Positions 59,900 to 64,000 of a stretch of DNA of 64,000 nt are shown in pieces. The position numbers and the translations under genes were made by a program. The stretch comes from Planctomycetota bacterium. GTDB taxonomy: Bacteria; Planctomycetota; SZUA-567; H5-PLA8. Position 1 is the stretch's first letter. Every line of letters begins with the position of its first letter. The stretch is from contig JABTUM010000003.1 in the NCBI GenBank assembly GCA_015075375.1, forward strand, positions 930,001 through 994,000, given 5' to 3'. The notes beneath the pieces are model-generated. The model was not told the DNA's origin, did not search any database, and was given only the letters and a program-made list of their open reading frames with translations.

Positions 59900-62356
59900 T
59901 TACGCCATGGCAAAGAGGCAGGGCTCAAGCTCCGCCTCGGGCTCCGGCTCAACCTCACGCTCGGGTTCGGGCTCGACGTCGTCGTCGAACAGGCTCGGCG
60001 AATCCGAAGATCGTGTGTTGCTCGAACTGCGGCGCGCGATAACGGTCCTCTTCGTGGCCGGGCTCGATGTATCCTCCGTGCGCTCCGCTTGCTTGGGCTC
60101 CCGGAGCGCTGGGGTAAAAGGGGCGGACACGTGGTTCTCCGCCTCGTCGATTTTTTTCCATGCGTCGCGCGGATCCCCCATCTCGCGTTCGAGTTGGCGG
60201 GCCAGAGCCGACAATACGTCGGAGTCCTCGCCGCCGTTCATCATGGCCTTGAGCGCATTGACATCGAAGACGCCTTCGATCGCCTGGCTCGCGGCTTCCT
60301 TCTCACCCATCAGCCTGAGTGCCTGCTGTTGGATCGTGTTCTCGTAGTAGAAGAAGACCACCTTGCAGGGGAGCTTCTGGATCGGCCGGCGTGCCCGCGC
60401 ACTCGCCTGCCGGAGCACGTGCGTCGAGTAGCCCAACTGATACCAGATCAGCGTCGGGAACTGGATCAGGTCCAGGCCCGTCATTACGCGCTTGGGGTGC
60501 GCAATCAGTACGTCGGTCTCGGCCACGCGCTTCTCGATCCACTCTTCGCGCATCGAAGGCGAGACGTGATCGGGGAGCGGCGTGACGCGCAGTCCGGCGG
60601 ATTCGAGCACCTTCTGCAGCTTCGGGCGTACGTCGTGCTTGCCCGTGAAAACAGGGTAGATCGCGCAGCGGCGACCCTGCGCCAGTTCGGCTTTGCAGTA
60701 TTCGACCAGCTTGGCGTCCTTCGCGTCGTCGTGCAGGTCGCCGAGATCCTGCGGCAGCGCGATTTGAATCGTGCCGACGCGGACGCCGTTCTCCATTTCA
60801 GGGCACGTGACCCAGTCCCAGCCGTACGGTTTATCGAGGTAGGCGTCGAGCACCTGCACCCGCATCGCCGCCAGGATGCCTTTGAGCCAGCGCTTCTCGC
60901 GCATCATGTCCTGAATCTTGCCGTCGAGTTCGGCGTACCCGGCGCGCAGCTCCGGGGACATGGAGCACGGAATCAGGACGCGCTCGACCGAAGGCAACGC
61001 GGGACCGAGTTCGGCCAGCTCCATGAAGACCGACCGGCCGATCAGGTAATGGTTGAAGACATCCGGCGAGATACCCGGCCGCGGCCGCTCGTCCGTCTTG
61101 TACTCCGACTTGCGGCCATGGCGTCCGCGCCGAATGCGTCCACGGTATCCATCGGCGACGTCCCGTACGACCTTATGTTCCATGACGCCGTAGCGCTGGT
61201 TGAACGCCTTGCAGTTTCGGCCGATCGCCCCGATCCTGCCGCCGCGCAGCGCCGAGAGATCGAAGCCGCGCAGCCGCATGAGGTCCGGGCTGATGCGCCA
61301 GAGCGGCGCGTGGAGATCCTTGACGTAGCCGCCGGACAGGGTTCCGGTCAGGGCCATCGTGTAGCGGCAGGCCGACGCCAGCGTGCCGAACGTGTTGCCC
61401 TGGATCGTATCGGAGCTGGCGAGTTCGTGAACTTCGTCGGCAATCAGCAGGTCGAAGAAGCCGCGCATCTTACGCTGGATATAACGGTCCAGGTGCGGGC
61501 GTTGGCCGACGCCGGGTCGAAGCGTTCGCGCGTTCGTGGCCAGCAAGTCGCCGCAGCGCTCGCACCGAACCGCCGGTTCGTCCCACTCGTCGCTCATGTA
61601 CCAGTCGTACGGCAGCGGGTTCTCGGTATCGCCGCTCTTGTGTCGGGCGATCACACCGCAGGTCGGACAGGCGGCGTACGCCTTGGGGCGCCGAAGTCGG
61701 TAGTAGCCTTTCAAATCCTCGTGCGGGCCGATGACTTTATCGCCGGGCAGGATGGCGTCTTTATCGGCGATCAGTTCCTCGTAGAGATAGCGCTTGGCCG
61801 CGGCCGGCTGTTCGATGCGGAAGCCCAGCTTCGCCGTCTCCTTAGAGATTACGACGAATGCGGGACCGGGATGGTTCGGGGCGAGTTCTTGGAAGCGCAC
61901 GAGATCTTCGAACTTTTTGACCAGCGTGACGTGTACGCCGGGGATAGCCCACTCGATCTCGCGCTTCCACTTCTTCGTGATGTGGCCGGGGCACATGACC
62001 AAGGCGCGGAATCGGGGGTACTTTTTGACGGCGTTAAAGAAGGCGTAGGCCGCGCCGAGACTCTGTGGAGTTTTGCCCGACCCCATTTCCATGGTGAGCC
62101 AGATGCGCGCTTCCGCCTCGAGACCCAGAACCGCAGCCGAGACCTTGTGCGTCTGGCTGGGGAAGAACGCGAAGCGGCTTCCGGTGGATTCCGAGCGCCG
62201 GGCTTCGACGCGCTTCAGCGCTTCGCGGATCGCGAGTACCTGCGGCGTCGGCTCGGCGGCCGGATCGTAGATCGGCTTCAGCGTGCGCTCGGCCGCACGA
62301 GCCATCGCGGGTCCGTACTTCTGCAGCAGTTCGGTAAGATCGTTGGCGAGTTTCAT
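59900..62356 (-). CDS. SF2 helicase with zinc insertion
   Basis: This 818-residue protein has Walker A WLTMEMGSGKTPQSLGAAYA at about 86-105, a DEAH-type box LLIADEVHEL at about 304, and motif VI RQASARARRPIQKLP. A zinc module with CPTCGVIARHKSGD and VRCERCGDLL is inserted at about 229-270. The last 80 residues are disordered and acidic (EPEPEREVEPEPEAELEP). Phage SNF2-like helicases of this kind act in replication or recombination. ATG 62356 has GGAG about 7 bases upstream. Confidence 0.85.
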   Translation of the reverse strand: MKLANDLTELLQKYGPAMARAAERTLKPIYDPAAEPTPQVLAIREALKRVEARRSESTGSRFAFFPSQTHKVSAAVLGLEAEARIWLTMEMGSGKTPQSLGAAYAFFNAVKKYPRFRALVMCPGHITKKWKREIEWAIPGVHVTLVKKFEDLVRFQELAPNHPGPAFVVISKETAKLGFRIEQPAAAKRYLYEELIADKDAILPGDKVIGPHEDLKGYYRLRRPKAYAACPTCGVIARHKSGDTENPLPYDWYMSDEWDEPAVRCERCGDLLATNARTLRPGVGQRPHLDRYIQRKMRGFFDLLIADEVHELASSDTIQGNTFGTLASACRYTMALTGTLSGGYVKDLHAPLWRISPDLMRLRGFDLSALRGGRIGAIGRNCKAFNQRYGVMEHKVVRDVADGYRGRIRRGRHGRKSEYKTDERPRPGISPDVFNHYLIGRSVFMELAELGPALPSVERVLIPCSMSPELRAGYAELDGKIQDMMREKRWLKGILAAMRVQVLDAYLDKPYGWDWVTCPEMENGVRVGTIQIALPQDLGDLHDDAKDAKLVEYCKAELAQGRRCAIYPVFTGKHDVRPKLQKVLESAGLRVTPLPDHVSPSMREEWIEKRVAETDVLIAHPKRVMTGLDLIQFPTLIWYQLGYSTHVLRQASARARRPIQKLPCKVVFFYYENTIQQQALRLMGEKEAASQAIEGVFDVNALKAMMNGGEDSDVLSALARQLEREMGDPRDAWKKIDEAENHVSAPFTPALREPKQAERTEDTSSPATKRTVIARRSSSNTRSSDSPSLFDDDVEPEPEREVEPEPEAELEPCLFAMA

Positions 62357-62554
62357 TCAGTCTCCAGGGTTAAAGGTGGTGCCGGCTATCCGGCCGGCAC
62401 GGGGACAGGCTCGAAGAAGGAGGTGCTTCGCCCTGTCCTGCGGGTGTTACGGGGGACAATGAAGTCGGCGCGCTTGCAGGCGCACCGTCCGGGCCTCCCC
62501 TTGAGCAAGCCACCGCCCGCTGGGCATCGCTCGCATTCAGCCCGTAGACAGAGT

Positions 62555-62974
62555 TCAAAACTCCCCCTCGCCTTCCATCTCGAGCTTGGGTGACTCGAAG
62601 TGCGTACTGAGTTGCTGCCATACCTGATGGCGCTCCCAGTCCGGACCCAGTTCTCGCGAAAGCCGGAGCATTCCCTCGTTCCAGCACGTGAACGCCCGTC
62701 CGTCCGGAAGGAGTACGATGGCTCCATCCGGGTAGTCTTCGCTCGCGACGTACATGGCGAGCGGTACTTTCACGATCTCCGTGTATTCGTCCGCCGGTTC
62801 GGTGACGGGCTCGGGCTCGGGCTTATGCTCCATCCAGGCTCGGCCCAGAAGCCCGCCCAGGACCATGAAGAGCGTGACGAGAATCAGGAAGACGAGCCCC
62901 GAATAGTGCGAGGCGTCGTCCCTTGGAACGCTTGGTCCCGTGCGGATCTGGCGCGTGTCCCCGTGCTCACTCAT
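62555..62974 (-). CDS. Bitopic membrane protein under RNA copy D
   Basis: This 139-residue protein has one transmembrane helix (YSGLVFLILVTLFMVLGGLL, about 24-43). A Pro/Glu-rich linker follows, then a small soluble domain (EDYPDGAIVLLPDGRAFTCW, LSRELGPDWERHQVWQQLST). ATG 62974 lies in the P4 loop/stem of RNA element D, and codons 4-5 form the pseudoknot strand, so translation should require unfolding. Function unknown. Confidence 0.65.
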   Translation of the reverse strand: MSEHGDTRQIRTGPSVPRDDASHYSGLVFLILVTLFMVLGGLLGRAWMEHKPEPEPVTEPADEYTEIVKVPLAMYVASEDYPDGAIVLLPDGRAFTCWNEGMLRLSRELGPDWERHQVWQQLSTHFESPKLEMEGEGEF

Positions 62975-63038
62975 TCGAGTGCCCGCCTGACCGGCGAGTT
63001 GCGCTGCATCCGCAACGCTTCGGGCCGCACGGCAGCCC
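62961..63038 (-). ncRNA. Structured pseudoknot RNA, copy D
   Basis: Read on the minus strand. P1 is GGGCT (63038-63034) with GGCCC (63026-63022), closed by a T-G pair. Then GAA. P2 is GCGTTGC (63018-63012) with GCAGCGC (63007-63001). Then AACT. P3 is CGCC (62996-62993) with GGCG (62987-62984) around GGTCA. P4 is CACTC (62981-62977) with GAGTG (62972-62968). The loop bases CCGTGC (63032-63027) pair with GCACGG (62966-62961). ATG 62974 of the next gene lies within P4. The architecture and the joint/loop bases equal copies A-C, while nearly every helix base differs, with pairing kept. Confidence 0.75.
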
Positions 63039-63101
63039 AGGAAGAAAAGCTCCTACTCCTGCTCCGCAGAAAAGATCGGCCGCGTGAATAATTCGGCTCA
63101 T
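62967..63101 (-). pseudogene. Remnant start of a C5-cytosine methyltransferase
   Basis: A 44-codon frame, coupled by ATGA to the upstream gene, begins MSRIIHAADLFCGAGVGAFL. DLFCGAG is the SAM-binding motif I of cytosine-5 DNA methyltransferases, normally followed by GG and about 300 more residues. Here similarity ends near residue 20, exactly where RNA element D begins, and the rest is an unrelated cysteine-rich reading of that RNA. A truncation or insertion is likely. Confidence 0.45.
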
Positions 63102-63370
63102 GTGGCTCCTTTGGGTTTATGGGGCTCGGTGAGATCCTGGATTTCGATGGACTGCTCCAGCTTTATCATCAGCAGCTCCATGGCGTGATCGGTTCCGAAC
63201 CACGCGAACGATGCGCTTTTGATTTCAAGCCGGTTGTCGGTTTCGACGACGCCTTTGCCGGATGCGTAGATCATGGCGTCGGACCGGGCGCGCAGTTCAC
63301 GCACCAGATCCACCTCGTCGGCATGCCGAAGAAGCCGGCGCGCGACCCATGCCCGCATCCGCTTGAACAC
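63098..63370 (-). CDS. Hypothetical protein
   Basis: This 90-residue protein starts at ATG 63370. A basic helical start (MRAWVARRLLRHADEVDLVR) is followed by strands (RLEIKSASFAWFGTDHAMEL) and a helix. No family recognised. Its stop overlaps the methyltransferase remnant's start; upstream is the gene cut by the right window edge. Confidence 0.5.
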   Translation of the reverse strand: MFKRMRAWVARRLLRHADEVDLVRELRARSDAMIYASGKGVVETDNRLEIKSASFAWFGTDHAMELLMIKLEQSIEIQDLTEPHKPKGAT

Positions 63371-63392
63371 AGAAACGTCCGATGGCCGGAGG

Positions 63393-64000
63393 CTAGGCTG
63401 CCTCGGTCTTGATGGACTGCGGGACCGGCGCCTCGCCGAACCCGCCGATCTCGCGGACCCACTCGCTTACGATCCGGTCGAAGAGATCCTCGGCGTCCGG
63501 CCCCAGCACGTAGGCGTGCAGGCTTTCCGGCAGGCCGAACATCTTGGTCTTGGCGAGCATCCCGCTCTTGGCGATGCGCGGCATCAGCTTGCGGCCCCAT
63601 GCGTCCAGGGTCGGACAGGACATGCGGATGCGGAGCTTGTCCCAGATCTCCCGGCCCTGAGTCGCGATCACGAGGTTCGTGCTGCGGTCCATGATCGCGA
63701 CGTGGTGCAGGTAGCGCTTGCGCTTTCCGCAGTGCGGAACCTCGATCCGAGTGTCCGCCAGCCGCGCGTCTTCGGGCGGCTCGACGGAGATCCATTCGCC
63801 CGGCCGATCGCCTTCCTTGCGCATGGGATCCCACTTGATCTTCCACCTGGCATCCGTGCGCTTGTCCGCCAGCGCACCCATGAAAGCGTGGGCCTGGCTG
63901 TCCGAAGAACACGCGAACTCGGCGTAGCGAATGCGCGGCCCTTCATCCACGATCAGCGCCACGAGCCCGGCCTCGTGGAAATGCGGCGTGCCTTCCGAAT
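63393..64000 (-). CDS. Hypothetical protein (5' end beyond window)
   Basis: The frame is open to the right edge, with PHFHEAGLVALIVDEGPRIR reading naturally through 63962, so the start lies outside; GTG 63962 is a possible internal start giving 189 residues. Features include ARWKIKWDPMRKEGDRPGEW, RTLHHVAIMD-like strands (YLHHVAIMDRSTNLVIAT) and a helical end. I recognise no family. Confidence 0.55.
   Translation of the reverse strand, partial: SEGTPHFHEAGLVALIVDEGPRIRYAEFACSSDSQAHAFMGALADKRTDARWKIKWDPMRKEGDRPGEWISVEPPEDARLADTRIEVPHCGKRKRYLHHVAIMDRSTNLVIATQGREIWDKLRIRMSCPTLDAWGRKLMPRIAKSGMLAKTKMFGLPESLHAYVLGPDAEDLFDRIVSEWVREIGGFGEAPVPQSIKTEAA

Noticed and set aside
62386..62565. Cysteine-rich frame (CLRAECERC, later CAC) between the helicase gene and the small membrane gene, minus strand
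   Set aside because: The cysteine spacing is suggestive but no start codon or ribosome-binding site opens the frame near the cysteines, and it overlaps the end of the membrane-protein gene.
60089..62593. 834-codon open frame on plus strand
   Set aside because: It is the mirror frame of the SF2 helicase gene in GC-rich DNA, with no motifs; the minus-strand protein has clear helicase motifs.
1..64000. CRISPR arrays, rRNA and insertion sequences
   Set aside because: No regularly spaced direct repeats, rRNA-like sequence, transposase gene or terminal inverted repeats were seen.

Overview
The window reads as about 64 kb of a temperate tailed phage or prophage with a long non-contractile tail (siphovirus type). 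A CI/Cro-like divergent pair opens the window. It also holds an SSB and replication module, a terminase-portal-protease-HK97 capsid series, a 1559-residue tape measure, a tyrosine recombinase and an HU-like protein. The DNA is GC-rich by inspection, start codons are often GTG or TTG, and most genes overlap their neighbours as ATGA, GTGA or TAATG, so long operons are translated in a coupled way. Both ends cut through genes (1..527 and 63393..64000). I cannot name the host.

Layout. 1-2020: immunity switch and small early genes. 2020-8672: SSB, a replication initiator with iterons inside its gene, an AEP primase, a RecA-fold helicase, and accessory enzymes (ASCH, cupin, HD-like, MmcB-like nuclease, sulfotransferase). 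8792-11465: a second XRE regulator, membrane and lipoprotein genes, a dual-specificity-type phosphatase and a permuted NlpC/P60-type hydrolase. 11481-20522: a recombination-directionality-factor-like protein, a Cas4/RecB-type nuclease, a RuvC-like resolvase, a 1003-residue primase-like/MCM-like protein and a GT4 glycosyltransferase. 20519-37529: terminase (large subunit split in two genes), nucleotide kinase, metallophosphoesterase, portal, fibre-like protein, protease/scaffold, capsid, connectors, and a tail chaperone with a -1 frameshift. 37669-52780: tape measure, tail tip, lectin, fibronectin and peptidase proteins, and three cysteine-rich proteins. 52859-55325 (minus): an AT-rich insert with a PHP-ABC ATPase of anti-phage-defence type and a small partner. 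55586-64000 (minus): integrase, HU, two methyltransferases, a secreted trypsin-like protease, an SF2 helicase and small membrane proteins.

Two signals cut across this layout. First, a structured RNA occurs four times (1890-1967, 34436-34523, 37554-37665 on plus; 62961-63038 on minus), always in sense with the gene that follows. It has four hairpins and a pseudoknot joining the first loop to the 3' end. All five helices are kept by different base pairs in different copies, while the joining and loop bases GAA, AA and GGTYA are constant. In three copies the ribosome-binding site and start codon lie in or beside the fold, ahead of a tail protein, the tape measure and a membrane protein; the fourth precedes ssb. 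I do not recognise the family. Second, an 18-bp dyad, CTTGYG-N6-CRCAAG, stands at the head of five operons, in four of them followed by GGGTTGA-like bases. It is probably the operator or promoter of a phage-wide transcription circuit.
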